From Geomonas anaerohicana (lineage in GTDB: Bacteria > Desulfobacterota > Desulfuromonadia > Geobacterales > Geobacteraceae), in NCBI RefSeq assembly GCF_016458305.1, contig NZ_JAEMHL010000013.1, positions 35,291-99,290 of the forward strand: a DNA stretch of 64,000 bases. Direction: 5' to 3'. The translations under genes and the position numbers were made by a program. Below, in pieces: positions 1 to 9,083 of the stretch; the stretch's first letter is position 1; each line of letters starts with the position of its first letter. Under the pieces are notes generated by a model. The model ran no database searches. It had not been told where the DNA came from and saw nothing but the letters and a program-made list of their open reading frames with translations.

Positions 1-206
1 ACGATACAGGCGACGCAGAGCCAGAGCCACCAGGAGTAACCCAGAGGCGCGCGCTGCAGCCAGAAGAGGAGCGGCATGTCGTTGAGCCCGCCCTGCTCCG
101 AGCTGGCGCTGGAGAAGGAGCCCAGGGCAAGGGTGACCATGACCCCGGTCATGAGCCAGAGGCCAAGGTTGAGGGAGGTTAGTCGAGAGTAGATGGCTTT
201 CAGCAC
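1..206 (-). CDS. resB: Cytochrome c biogenesis protein ResB, N-terminal part (cut by window edge)
   Basis: Only the first 68 codons lie in the window. The reading starts at a GTG preceded by TATGGAGCGTAAAA, which gives a GGAG ribosome binding site at good spacing. The peptide begins VLKAIYSRLTSLNLGLWLM and has a long hydrophobic first segment, then a polar stretch and the start of a second Trp-rich membrane segment (YSWWLWLCVAC). This matches the N-terminus of ResB/Ccs1, the System II partner of CcsB that delivers heme to apocytochromes c. It lies downstream of ccsB on the same strand, the usual pairing, but a foreign cassette separates the two. The family call rests on the N-terminal pattern and the neighbour. 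Confidence 0.72.
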   Translation of the reverse strand, partial: MLKAIYSRLTSLNLGLWLMTGVMVTLALGSFSSASSEQGGLNDMPLLFWLQRAPLGYSWWLWLCVACI

Positions 207-231
207 TTTTACGCTCCATAAATCAAATGCA

Positions 232-243
232 TCGCACACGGAT
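232..243 (+). repeat. Left terminal inverted repeat of the GxxExxY cassette
   Basis: TCGCACACGGAT, the exact reverse complement of 781-792. It lies 26 bp upstream of the resB start codon. Confidence 0.6.
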
Positions 244-302
244 TTCGCGGAAACCAAGGCAATAACTGCGGATAAATCTTATAGATGAACACCGCATTAG
301 AA

Positions 303-695
303 TTAGCCTTTGCGCAAAGCCTGCTTTACATCATTCGAGAAAATTATTCTCTTGAACTGCGGTTTTTTACCGAAGTTCAGGAGCAACCCCAGTTCCTTAT
401 CCGACGCTTTAAGATAATTCGTCAGTTGAGCGTAATGCTCGTCACGTAATGCTTCTGCAGCTTTTAACTCGAGGATGACAACGTCTTGGACAACGACATC
501 GGCGAAATACTCTCCTACGAGCAAGCCGTCGTAATAGACTGGAATTTTCGGTTGCTGGTTAACCTCAAGCCCCAACTTAGCCAGCTCGATTACCAGAGCG
601 TTTTCGTACACCTTCTCCAGAAATCCAAAACCCAAAGTGTTATAAACCTTGAAAAACCCCTTCAGTATCCTGTCCGTTGTCTCTTCATGAATCAT
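303..695 (-). CDS. GxxExxY family protein (PD-(D/E)XK nuclease-like)
   Basis: A 130-aa protein with the family signature GFGFLEKVYENAL near residues 22-34. The core that follows (YFADVVVQD..VILELKA) places an Asp before an E-x-K, as in PD-(D/E)XK nucleases. The start is an ATG behind GGGAGGTTGAA, a good ribosome site. The biochemical role of the family is not established; members are often found as isolated insertions. Here it is the only gene in a segment with inverted ends that splits a cytochrome-assembly operon, in the same orientation as its hosts, so readthrough from ccsB to resB remains possible. The family call is firm; activity is inferred from fold motifs only. Confidence 0.85.
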   Translation of the reverse strand: MIHEETTDRILKGFFKVYNTLGFGFLEKVYENALVIELAKLGLEVNQQPKIPVYYDGLLVGEYFADVVVQDVVILELKAAEALRDEHYAQLTNYLKASDKELGLLLNFGKKPQFKRIIFSNDVKQALRKG

Positions 696-780
696 TTCAA
701 CCTCCCATGCCCGAGAAATTGAAAAGATTCTACCGTACGGGATCCGATTTTAATCCGCTCTAATCAGTCCACTCCGTATA

Positions 781-792
781 ATCCGTGTGCGA
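781..792 (-). repeat. Right terminal inverted repeat of the GxxExxY cassette
   Basis: ATCCGTGTGCGA, the exact reverse complement of 232-243. It lies 17 bp past the ccsB stop codon. Confidence 0.6.
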
Positions 793-809
793 CGCCGTTG
801 ACTTTGCCT

Positions 810-1526
810 CTAGAAGCTGTGCGAGCTCCGCATGAGCATGCTGACGCCCAGGTAGGTGAAGAGCGTCACCAGGAAGCCGACGATGCCGAGCCAGGCGAAG
901 CCGCGCTCCCAGGCCTGGCCCTTGAGGCGCAGGTGCAGGTAGAGCGAGTAGAAGATCCACAGGATGGAGGTCCAGAGTTCCTTCGCCGTCCAGAGCCAGT
1001 AGGTGCCCCAGGCGTAGTAGCCCCAGATGCCCCCGGAGACCATGGAGAGCGAGAAGAAGCTGTAGCCGACCAGCGCCGCGCGGTACTGCAGATCGAGCGC
1101 CGGCTTCCCCCCGCCCTGCAGGAAGGCCACACCCAAGAGCGCCGCGATGCCGAAGAGGCCGTAGGCGAAGAAGGCCAGCGCCACGTGCAGCTCGAACCAG
1201 TAGGTGTCGAGGATGGGCGGCAGCGGCATGTTGATGGTCGGGAAGGGAAGCGCCAGGGCGGCGAAGAGGCCGGCGAGCGCGCCGCACCCCCAGCAGAACC
1301 AGCGGATGCCCCGGGTCTGGCGGCTGTAGATGAAGGGGAGCCCCATGAGACCGAGCGAGCCCGAGAAGAAGGCCAGGGTGTCCTGGGGGCCGATCAGGGG
1401 GAGCCGTCCCAGCCCCATGCCGCGCGAGGCGAGATAGGCCAGGCTGCAGCCGAGTGCCGCCACGAAAATCGGCCGGCGGATGGAGGCGACGTAAAGCAGC
1501 GCGGAAGTGATGAGAAGAGGTTTCAT
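810..1526 (-). CDS. ccsB: Cytochrome c assembly protein CcsB/CcsA (ResC type)
   Basis: A 238-aa polytopic membrane protein of the heme-handling CcsA/CcmC family, the System II partner of ResB. Several hydrophobic segments are clear, with a conserved-type His in ELHVALAFFAYG near residue 115. The Trp-rich (WWD-type) motif reads WGTYWLWTAKE near residue 175, where most members have W-D-x-K-E; Thr replaces the Asp. The protein is somewhat shorter than usual (often about 270 residues). The start ATG follows CTCCTGGATCGTC. It is downstream of def across a repeat-filled gap of about 140 bp and upstream of resB, from which the GxxExxY cassette separates it. Confidence 0.85.
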   Translation of the reverse strand: MKPLLITSALLYVASIRRPIFVAALGCSLAYLASRGMGLGRLPLIGPQDTLAFFSGSLGLMGLPFIYSRQTRGIRWFCWGCGALAGLFAALALPFPTINMPLPPILDTYWFELHVALAFFAYGLFGIAALLGVAFLQGGGKPALDLQYRAALVGYSFFSLSMVSGGIWGYYAWGTYWLWTAKELWTSILWIFYSLYLHLRLKGQAWERGFAWLGIVGFLVTLFTYLGVSMLMRSSHSF

Positions 1527-1555
1527 GACGATCCAGGAGCTTTGGCTGTTAACGT

Positions 1556-1650
1556 TCCCTCCCCCGGAGGGGGAGGGTCAGGGAGGGGGCGCGCAGCGTC
1601 TCTTTTAAGCTTCCCCCCCTCACAACCTCCCCCCTCCGGGGGGAGGAGTG
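1556..1650. repeat. Palindromic CCCCCGGAGGGGG repeat pair (family C, copy 1)
   Basis: The ccsB-def gap holds CCCCCGGAGGGGGAGGG at 1561-1577 and a facing CCTCCCCCCTCCGGGGGG near 1627-1644. Related copies occur near 5171, 28161, 52411 and 63926. Confidence 0.7.
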
Positions 1651-1666
1651 TGATCCGTGGTGGAAA

Positions 1667-2173
1667 CTATTTGTAACTCTTGCGCCTGAACAGGCCGGTC
1701 TTGAGCGAGGCGATGCGGTCCAGGAACAGGAAACCGTCCAGGTGGTCCATCTCGTGCTGGATGGCCACGGCCTCGAAGCCGGATGCATCGAACTCGCGCA
1801 CGTTGCCGTCAGGCTCGGTGAAACGCAGGGTGAGCTCGGTGGCACGCTCGACGTCGCCGGTGTAGTCCGGCACGCTCATGCAACCCTCGCGCATCACGGC
1901 GCCGCCACTCTTGGCAAGGATCTCCGGGTTGATCATCAGCAAGAGGCCATGGTTGTTCTCCTTGCCGTGACGGTTCTTCGAGACGTCGATGACGCAGACG
2001 CGCCGGGAGACGCCGATCTGGGGCGCGGCAACACCGACGGAACCGGGGCCGGCGTGCATGGTGTCCACCAGGTCTTCGATCAGCTCTTTTATCTCATCGT
2101 CGATGGCCTGCACCGGGGCGCAAACCTGCTTCAATATCGGGTCGGGATAGACGACTATCGGTTTGACTGCCAT
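1667..2173 (-). CDS. def: Peptide deformylase
   Basis: A 168-aa enzyme that removes the formyl group from the initiator Met of new proteins. All three family motifs are present: GVAAPQIG (motif I), EGCMSVP (motif II, metal Cys) and QHEMDHLDG (motif III, HExDH). The ATG at 2173 gives the usual N-terminus MAVKPIVVYPDPIL; a longer in-frame start at 2224 would add 17 unrelated residues and overlap the gene upstream. The ribosome site before 2173 is weak, so translation may couple to the ACT-domain gene that stops 7 bp upstream. Length and motifs are normal. Confidence 0.95.
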   Translation of the reverse strand: MAVKPIVVYPDPILKQVCAPVQAIDDEIKELIEDLVDTMHAGPGSVGVAAPQIGVSRRVCVIDVSKNRHGKENNHGLLLMINPEILAKSGGAVMREGCMSVPDYTGDVERATELTLRFTEPDGNVREFDASGFEAVAIQHEMDHLDGFLFLDRIASLKTGLFRRKSYK

Positions 2174-2180
2174 ATAGAAA

Positions 2181-2747
2181 TCAGAGGGAGACCGGCGTAA
2201 TGAGTCGCACCGAAATCTCCACACTCAGCTCCTTTTTCAGTTTTTCCAGCAGGGCGGTGACATCCTCCACCGAAAGTCCCTGGGGCAGCGCGGCCTCTAG
2301 CACCAGCACGTACACCGGCTCGCTCGGCTTGCCGATCAGCTTGGTGTTGAGGTCGGCGATGCTGACGCCACGGTCGGCGAGTTCGCGGGTGACGCGGTAG
2401 ACGATGCCCGGCTTGTCGGAACCGTACACCGAGATCAGGCACAGTTCCCCTTCCGGCCCCTGGTAGCAGACCTCGTCGTCCTTCAGGGTCCGGACGAAGG
2501 CGGAAAGCCCGGTGCCGGCAGTCTTGGCGGTAAACTCGTCTTCCAGCTTCTTCTTGGAGAAGGGCTTCTCGTGGGAGACGATCAGGATCATGGCGAACTC
2601 GCCACCGAGCATGGTGCAGCTCGAGTCCTCGACGTTGCAGCCGAGCTTGTAGAGCACCTCGGAGGTGTCCGCAACGATGCCGGTGCGGTCCTTGCCGATG
2701 ATGGTGACGGCGAAATGAGCCAGGTTAGGCTTGCGACAAAGGTTCAT
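2181..2747 (-). CDS. ACT domain protein, GcvR-like (glycine cleavage repressor family)
   Basis: A 188-aa protein with two ACT domains: residues about 8-85 (HFAVTIIGKDRTGIVADTSE) and about 95-175 (LISVYGSDKPGIVYRVTRE). ACT domains bind amino acids, and this two-ACT layout is that of GcvR-like regulators. The ATG at 2747 follows AGAAGGAGGCCCA, an excellent site, so I reject the longer frame starting at 2798. It sits 7 bp upstream of def and probably shares its message. Which amino acid it senses cannot be read here. Confidence 0.85.
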   Translation of the reverse strand: MNLCRKPNLAHFAVTIIGKDRTGIVADTSEVLYKLGCNVEDSSCTMLGGEFAMILIVSHEKPFSKKKLEDEFTAKTAGTGLSAFVRTLKDDEVCYQGPEGELCLISVYGSDKPGIVYRVTRELADRGVSIADLNTKLIGKPSEPVYVLVLEAALPQGLSVEDVTALLEKLKKELSVEISVRLITPVSL

Positions 2748-2786
2748 TGGGCCTCCTTCTAAAGGTCCGTGGTAATGGGAAGTAAG

Positions 2787-2815
2787 GGGGACAGGCACCT
2801 GCGGAGCCAGTCCCC
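2787..2815. repeat. GGGGACAGGC...GTCCCC dispersed repeat (family A, copy 1)
   Basis: A 29-bp imperfect palindrome between ftsK and the ACT gene. Its arms GGGGACAGGC and GCCAGTCCCC can form a hairpin. Five further copies lie near 7090, 25508, 28119, 54457 and 62623. Confidence 0.8.
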
Positions 2816-2822
2816 TTAACGA

Positions 2823-5150
<2,328 letters not shown>

Positions 5151-5170
5151 GCCTTGTCCGTGTTCTGTGC

Positions 5171-5207
5171 TCCCGCCCCCGGAGGGGGAGGGTTGGGGAG
5201 GGGGGCT
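5171..5207. repeat. Family C repeat, copy 2
   Basis: GCCCCCGGAGGGGGAGGG followed by a second G-rich block, just upstream of ftsK. Same core as 1561-1577 and 52418-52432. Confidence 0.65.
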
Positions 5208-5230
5208 CCCGGAAGCCTTAGAGATTTTCC

Positions 5231-5342
5231 CTCGTTCCCAAGCTCCTGCTTGGGAACGGGCTGCGGCCGAAAGCTCCAGCTTTGGTTTGGGAAGCGAAGC
5301 TTCCCGTTGCTTTGCATTCCCAAGCAGGAGCTTGGGAACGAG
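5231..5342. repeat. CGTTCCCAAGCTCC repeat cluster (family B, copy 1)
   Basis: Two palindromes of the type GTTCCCAAGC..GCTTGGGAAC (5233-5258 and about 5317-5341) flank a CGAAAGCTCCAGCTTTGG unit. They fill the gap between the RNase J stop and ftsK. The same cluster recurs at 13924-14003 and 62491-62604. No gene is seen in this gap. Confidence 0.8.
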
Positions 5343-5393
5343 AAGAAACGGGCTAATAATTATTCGCCCCTACAGTCGAGGTGAAATCTCGGG

Positions 5394-7070
5394 TTACATC
5401 TCCAAAACCAGCGGCAGTATCACCGGCCGGCGCTCGATGGTCTTGTTGAAGAAGCGGCGCAGCACCCGGCGCACCTCCAGCTTCACCTCGTTCCAGTCGG
5501 TCATCGCCTCGGTGCTCACCAGAGCCAGCGTGTCAAGCACCACCTTCTTCGCTTCGTCCAGGTACTGCTGGCTCTCGTCCTCGAAGATGAACCCGCGCGT
5601 CACGATGTCGGGGCCATAGATGATCTCGCCGCTCACCTGGTTGATGCCGACGATGACCACCACCATGCCGTCCTCGGACAGGTGCTTCCGATCCTTCAGA
5701 ACCACGTTGCCGACGTCGCCGACCCCTTTGCCGTCCACGAAGACCCGGCCGGTGTTGACATGGTCCACGATGACCGCCTCGTCGCCGGAGAAGAGCACCA
5801 CGTCGCCGTTGACGGCGAGGATGCAGCGCTCCTCCGGGGTGCCGACCCTTTGGGCCAGCTGGGCGTGCTTCACCAGGTGGCGGTACTCGCCGTGCACCGG
5901 GACGAAGAAGCGGGGCTGGACCAGGTTGTGCAAAAGCTTCAGCTCTTCCTGGCTGGCGTGACCGGAGACGTGCACCTCGGAGACCTTTTCGTGAATCACC
6001 TCGGCGCCGCGCCGGTACAGGTGGTTCATCAGGTCGGAGATGGTCTTCTCGTTGCCCGGGATGAACCGGGACGAGAGGATGACGGTATCGCCGCGCTCGA
6101 GCTTGATCTGCTTGTGGTCGTCCATGGCGATGCGGATCAGCGAGCTTCTCGGCTCACCCTGGCTCCCGGTGGTGATCATGCAGACCTGCTCCTTGGGGAG
6201 CCTGGGGAGCTCCTTCAGATCCATGAGGAGATCATCGGGTATGGTGAGGTAGCCGAGCTCGCGGGCGATCTGCACGTTGGCGATCATGGAGCGGCCGTTC
6301 AGGAGCACCTTCCTGCCGCTCTTCTGCGCCGCATGCACCACCTGCTGGACGCGATGTATGTTGCTGGAGAAGGCGGCGACGATGACCCTGCCGGGACAGT
6401 TGGGGAAGATCTCGTCGAACGCCTCGCCTACCACCCGTTCAGAAAGGGTGTACCCTTCGCGCTCAATGTTGGTGGAGTCGGCGAAGAGCGCCAGCACCCC
6501 CGCCTGGCCATAGCGGGCGAAGGTGGGGAGGTCGGTGAGCTCGCCGTCCACCGGGGTCTGGTCGAGCTTGAAGTCGCCGGTGTGGATCACCACACCCTCG
6601 GGGCAGGTGAGGGCCAGGGCGCAGCCGTCCACCGTGGAGTGGGCGACGCGGATGAACTCGACGATGAAGTCGCCCAGTTCCACCACGTCCCTCGGTTTCA
6701 CCACGCGCAGGTCGACCTTCTGGTCGAGTTCGAACTCCTTCAGCTTTTCCTTGACGAAGCCCAGGGTGAGGGCGGTGCCGTAGATGGGGGGATTGATGTC
6801 GCGCAGCACGTAGGGGAGCGCGCCGATGTGATCCTCGTGTCCGTGGGTGAGCAGGATGGCGCGGATCCGGTCGGCGCGTTCCACGAGGTAGCCGATGTCG
6901 GGGATGACCACGTCGATGCCCAGCATGTACGGCTCCGGGAACATCAGGCCGCAGTCGACGATGACGATGTCGTCGCCGTACTCGAAGGCGGCCATGTTGA
7001 GGCCGATCTCGCCCAATCCGCCCAGGGCCACGAACTTCAGCCCGGTATTTTCGATGCTGCTTTCTTCCAA
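5394..7070 (-). CDS. rnj: Ribonuclease J
   Basis: A 558-aa metallo-beta-lactamase/beta-CASP RNase that degrades and matures RNA. The zinc motif HGHEDHIG is at about residues 76-83, a second ligand His-Thr-Gly-Asp (VVIHTGDFKLD) near 165, and the beta-CASP block (SGHASQEELKLL) near 370. The start is TTG behind GCAAAGGATTATC, giving MEESSIENTGLKFVALGGLGE; no better ATG lies nearby. Length agrees with the family. A family A repeat and a small membrane gene lie upstream, and a family B repeat cluster downstream. Confidence 0.95.
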   Translation of the reverse strand: MEESSIENTGLKFVALGGLGEIGLNMAAFEYGDDIVIVDCGLMFPEPYMLGIDVVIPDIGYLVERADRIRAILLTHGHEDHIGALPYVLRDINPPIYGTALTLGFVKEKLKEFELDQKVDLRVVKPRDVVELGDFIVEFIRVAHSTVDGCALALTCPEGVVIHTGDFKLDQTPVDGELTDLPTFARYGQAGVLALFADSTNIEREGYTLSERVVGEAFDEIFPNCPGRVIVAAFSSNIHRVQQVVHAAQKSGRKVLLNGRSMIANVQIARELGYLTIPDDLLMDLKELPRLPKEQVCMITTGSQGEPRSSLIRIAMDDHKQIKLERGDTVILSSRFIPGNEKTISDLMNHLYRRGAEVIHEKVSEVHVSGHASQEELKLLHNLVQPRFFVPVHGEYRHLVKHAQLAQRVGTPEERCILAVNGDVVLFSGDEAVIVDHVNTGRVFVDGKGVGDVGNVVLKDRKHLSEDGMVVVIVGINQVSGEIIYGPDIVTRGFIFEDESQQYLDEAKKVVLDTLALVSTEAMTDWNEVKLEVRRVLRRFFNKTIERRPVILPLVLEM

Positions 7071-7089
7071 GATAATCCTTTGCGGTTGC

Positions 7090-7118
7090 GGGGACTGGCT
7101 CCGCAGGTGCCTGTCCCC
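7090..7118. repeat. Family A repeat, copy 2
   Basis: GGGGACTGGCTCCGC then AGGTGCCTGTCCCC, between the 7137 gene and RNase J. It is the reverse complement of the copy at 2787-2815. Confidence 0.8.
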
Positions 7119-7136
7119 CTTTGATTTTCGGTGGCG

Positions 7137-7532
7137 CTACCGTCCCTGCTGCGCCACCAGTGCTGCAATACGGGCGTCGCAGCGCTGGATCCACTCCTGT
7201 CCGGGGGAGTAGATGCCGGCCACGGCGTAGAACGAGCTTCTCAGGGCGCGGTAGGCGATCAACGCACGCGCCGTATCGTGGTTCGCTTCCGCCATCTGCC
7301 CGAGGTCCCACAGTTTCTGTGCGCTGCGGGGGACGATGGAGCTGCCCGGGGTGTACATGTGGATGGCGGCCTCGTAACCGGCCACCGCCGCAGGGTAGTC
7401 GCCGGAGGCGGTCGCCTTTTCACCTTTTTCGAACTGCACGTACTGCCGGTACAGCGCATTGCCCCAAAACAGGGCGACGGAAATCAGTGCGATCGCTGCG
7501 ACATTTACCGCTATGGTTTTGACCTTTTCCAT
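7137..7532 (-). CDS. Hypothetical single-pass membrane protein with a TPR-like tail
   Basis: A 131-aa protein. Residues 6-24 form one membrane helix (AVNVAAIALISVALFWG). The outer part contains short helices of TPR style (GEKATASGDYPAAVAGYEAAIHMY) with alternating small and aromatic residues. The ATG at 7532 follows CAGGAAACAG. It is followed by RNase J (across a repeat) and preceded by a two-helix membrane protein and plsC, probably one transcript. No named family is recognised. It may hold a partner at the membrane by the helical repeat, which is inference only. Confidence 0.7.
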   Translation of the reverse strand: MEKVKTIAVNVAAIALISVALFWGNALYRQYVQFEKGEKATASGDYPAAVAGYEAAIHMYTPGSSIVPRSAQKLWDLGQMAEANHDTARALIAYRALRSSFYAVAGIYSPGQEWIQRCDARIAALVAQQGR

Positions 7533-7560
7533 GCTTTTTCTGTTTCCTGTGCCTTCAGAG

Positions 7561-7743
7561 TTACCCCTGGAAGAAATTGGGAGCGACGACGAGCAGCGTG
7601 CCCAGCAGGGCGAGCACCACACCCAGGAGGACTGTCGCGGCCGCAACCACGTTGAGCGGCGAGCGCAGCCGGTGCGCGGCGGGAAGCCCCCACGCGATCA
7701 GACCGACCCCGCCAAGGGCCAGCGCCAGGTAAACCATGACCAT
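7561..7743 (-). CDS. Small two-helix membrane protein, unknown
   Basis: A 60-aa very hydrophobic peptide with two membrane segments (residues 2-20 and 33-56) joined by a short basic loop (AAHRLRSPLN). Its ATG directly abuts the plsC stop, suggesting translational coupling; a second Met two codons later is an equal start candidate. Family not recognised. Being in a same-strand run with plsC and the 7137 gene supports that it is real, but small hydrophobic frames can be fortuitous. Confidence 0.55.
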   Translation of the reverse strand: MVMVYLALALGGVGLIAWGLPAAHRLRSPLNVVAAATVLLGVVLALLGTLLVVAPNFFQG

Positions 7744-8439
7744 CTAACTAACCTCCAGGTTTGCTGCTATCGCTGCACGGACCCGCTCCAGGAGTTCCGC
7801 CTCCGGGACCCCCGCGACGTCGATGGGCGCGCCAAAGGTGATCCTGATGGTCCCCGGACGCAACTCGATGCGGTTGCGCGGGTTGATCGCGCGGCTGCCG
7901 TTAATGGTGAACGGGACGATGGGAACGCCGGCACGGGCCGCCAGCATGAAGGCCCCACGTTTGAAGGGGAGCAGCGCGCCGTCCTTGGTGCGGGTTCCTT
8001 CCGGGAAGATCACCACGCTGGCGCCTGCGGCGATGCGCTGGGCGGCCTGGTTCATGCTCCTGAGCGCCTTCCTGCCGTCGCTGCGATCAAGCGGGATGTA
8101 GCCCGCGCGACGCATGGCCGCGCCGAAGACCGGCACCCGGAACAGCTCCTCCTTGGCGACCCAGGAGAACAGGCGCGGGATGGCACGGCTCAGGGCCAGG
8201 ATGTCGAAGTTGCCCTGGTGGTTCCCCATGTAGATGACCGGCCCCTCGGTCGGGACCTGTTCCAGCCCCTCCACCTGCAGTCTGATCTGGGCGGCCCAGA
8301 GCGAGCCGATGCCCCAGACCCTGGCGACGGCGTGACCCGCCCTGCCGGAGGCGTCGAAAAGACCACCGAAGACGGCGGCGAGGCTGCATAACAACGTGTA
8401 CGGAACGAAGAAAAGAAGGTAGATACGAGCTCTCAGCAT
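7744..8439 (-). CDS. plsC: 1-acyl-sn-glycerol-3-phosphate acyltransferase
   Basis: A 231-aa inner-membrane enzyme that adds the second acyl chain to make phosphatidic acid. The catalytic NHQGNFD (HX4D) lies near residue 73 and the glycerophosphate-binding FPEGTRT near 148. A hydrophobic N-terminal segment (IYLLFFVPYTLLCSLAAVFGG) anchors it. Length is typical. It heads a minus-strand run with two small membrane genes and is divergent from ssb, with about 117 bp between. Confidence 0.92.
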   Translation of the reverse strand: MLRARIYLLFFVPYTLLCSLAAVFGGLFDASGRAGHAVARVWGIGSLWAAQIRLQVEGLEQVPTEGPVIYMGNHQGNFDILALSRAIPRLFSWVAKEELFRVPVFGAAMRRAGYIPLDRSDGRKALRSMNQAAQRIAAGASVVIFPEGTRTKDGALLPFKRGAFMLAARAGVPIVPFTINGSRAINPRNRIELRPGTIRITFGAPIDVAGVPEAELLERVRAAIAANLEVS

Positions 8440-8556
8440 GACCGGTTACGTTACTTTTTTTTCCGATGAGAGTCAAACAATATCGCTTGCCATGAGACCC
8501 CGATTTCTATACACTTCCCGGAATTCAAAACGTGACACGAACAAAGGAGAACCCCC

Positions 8557-9000
8557 ATGGCAAGTCTCAACAAGGTGATGCTCATAGGCAACCTGGGCAA
8601 GGACCCCGAGGTGCGCTACACCGCCGGCGGTACCGCCGTAGCTTCCTTCTCCCTGGCCACCACCGACCGCATCAAGGGCAAGGACGGCAACTGGGAAGAC
8701 AAGACCGAATGGCACAACATCACCCTCTGGGCGCGTCTGGCCGAGATCGCCGGCGAGTACCTTTCCAAGGGGAAGACCGTATATATCGAAGGACGTCTGC
8801 AGACCCGCAAGTGGACCGATAAGGACGGCAAGGACCGCTACACCACCGAGATCGTAGGCGAGAAGATGCAGATGCTCTCCGCCAAGGGTGAAGGCGGCGG
8901 CCAGCGCCAGGGTGGCGGCGGTCGTCCCCAGCAGGATTACAACCAGGGCGGCGGTTACGAGGAGCCGGTCTTCAACCCGGACGACGAGATCCCGTTCTAA
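8557..9000 (+). CDS. ssb: Single-stranded DNA-binding protein
   Basis: A 147-aa protein that coats ssDNA in replication and repair. Residues 1-105 form the OB fold ([20 protein letters not shown], then [21 protein letters not shown]). A Gly/Gln-rich linker follows, and the acidic tail ends DDEIPF, the usual partner-binding tip. The start ATG follows AAAGGAGAACCCCC. It is a single gene closed by a strong terminator. Confidence 0.97.
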   Translation: MASLNKVMLIGNLGKDPEVRYTAGGTAVASFSLATTDRIKGKDGNWEDKTEWHNITLWARLAEIAGEYLSKGKTVYIEGRLQTRKWTDKDGKDRYTTEIVGEKMQMLSAKGEGGGQRQGGGGRPQQDYNQGGGYEEPVFNPDDEIPF

Positions 9001-9022
9001 CCAAACGAAACAGGAACAAACA

Positions 9023-9058
9023 AAAAAGCCGCAACCAGAGATGGTTGCGGCTTTTTTT
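9023..9058 (+). terminator. Rho-independent terminator after ssb
   Basis: Stem GCCGCAACC/GGTTGCGGC (9028-9036 and 9043-9051) followed by TTTTTTT. Confidence 0.92.
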
Positions 9059-9083
9059 ATCGTGTGGTCGCGGCGGCTGTGAC

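Larger units (their letters stand above)
232..792. mobile_element. GxxExxY cassette bounded by terminal inverted repeats
   Basis: A segment of about 561 bp lies between the ccsB stop and the resB start. Its ends carry a perfect 12-bp inverted repeat, TCGCACACGGAT at 232-243 and ATCCGTGTGCGA at 781-792. The similarity continues inward imperfectly: GCGGATAAATC at 268-278 faces GATTTTAATCCGC at 746-758 at nearly the same distance from each end. The only gene inside is the GxxExxY protein. No transposase and no clear target duplication is visible, so it would have to move in trans or by another route. Without it, ccsB and resB would be only about 43 bp apart. Confidence 0.6.

Noticed and set aside
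798..1676. Open frame opposite ccsB and running into the family C repeat
   Set aside because: Charged low-complexity translation overlapping a clear membrane protein gene and a repeat.
5231..5342. CRISPR-like array in the family B cluster
   Set aside because: The units are palindromes of unequal type, with only two or three per site and no regular spacers; no cas genes are near.
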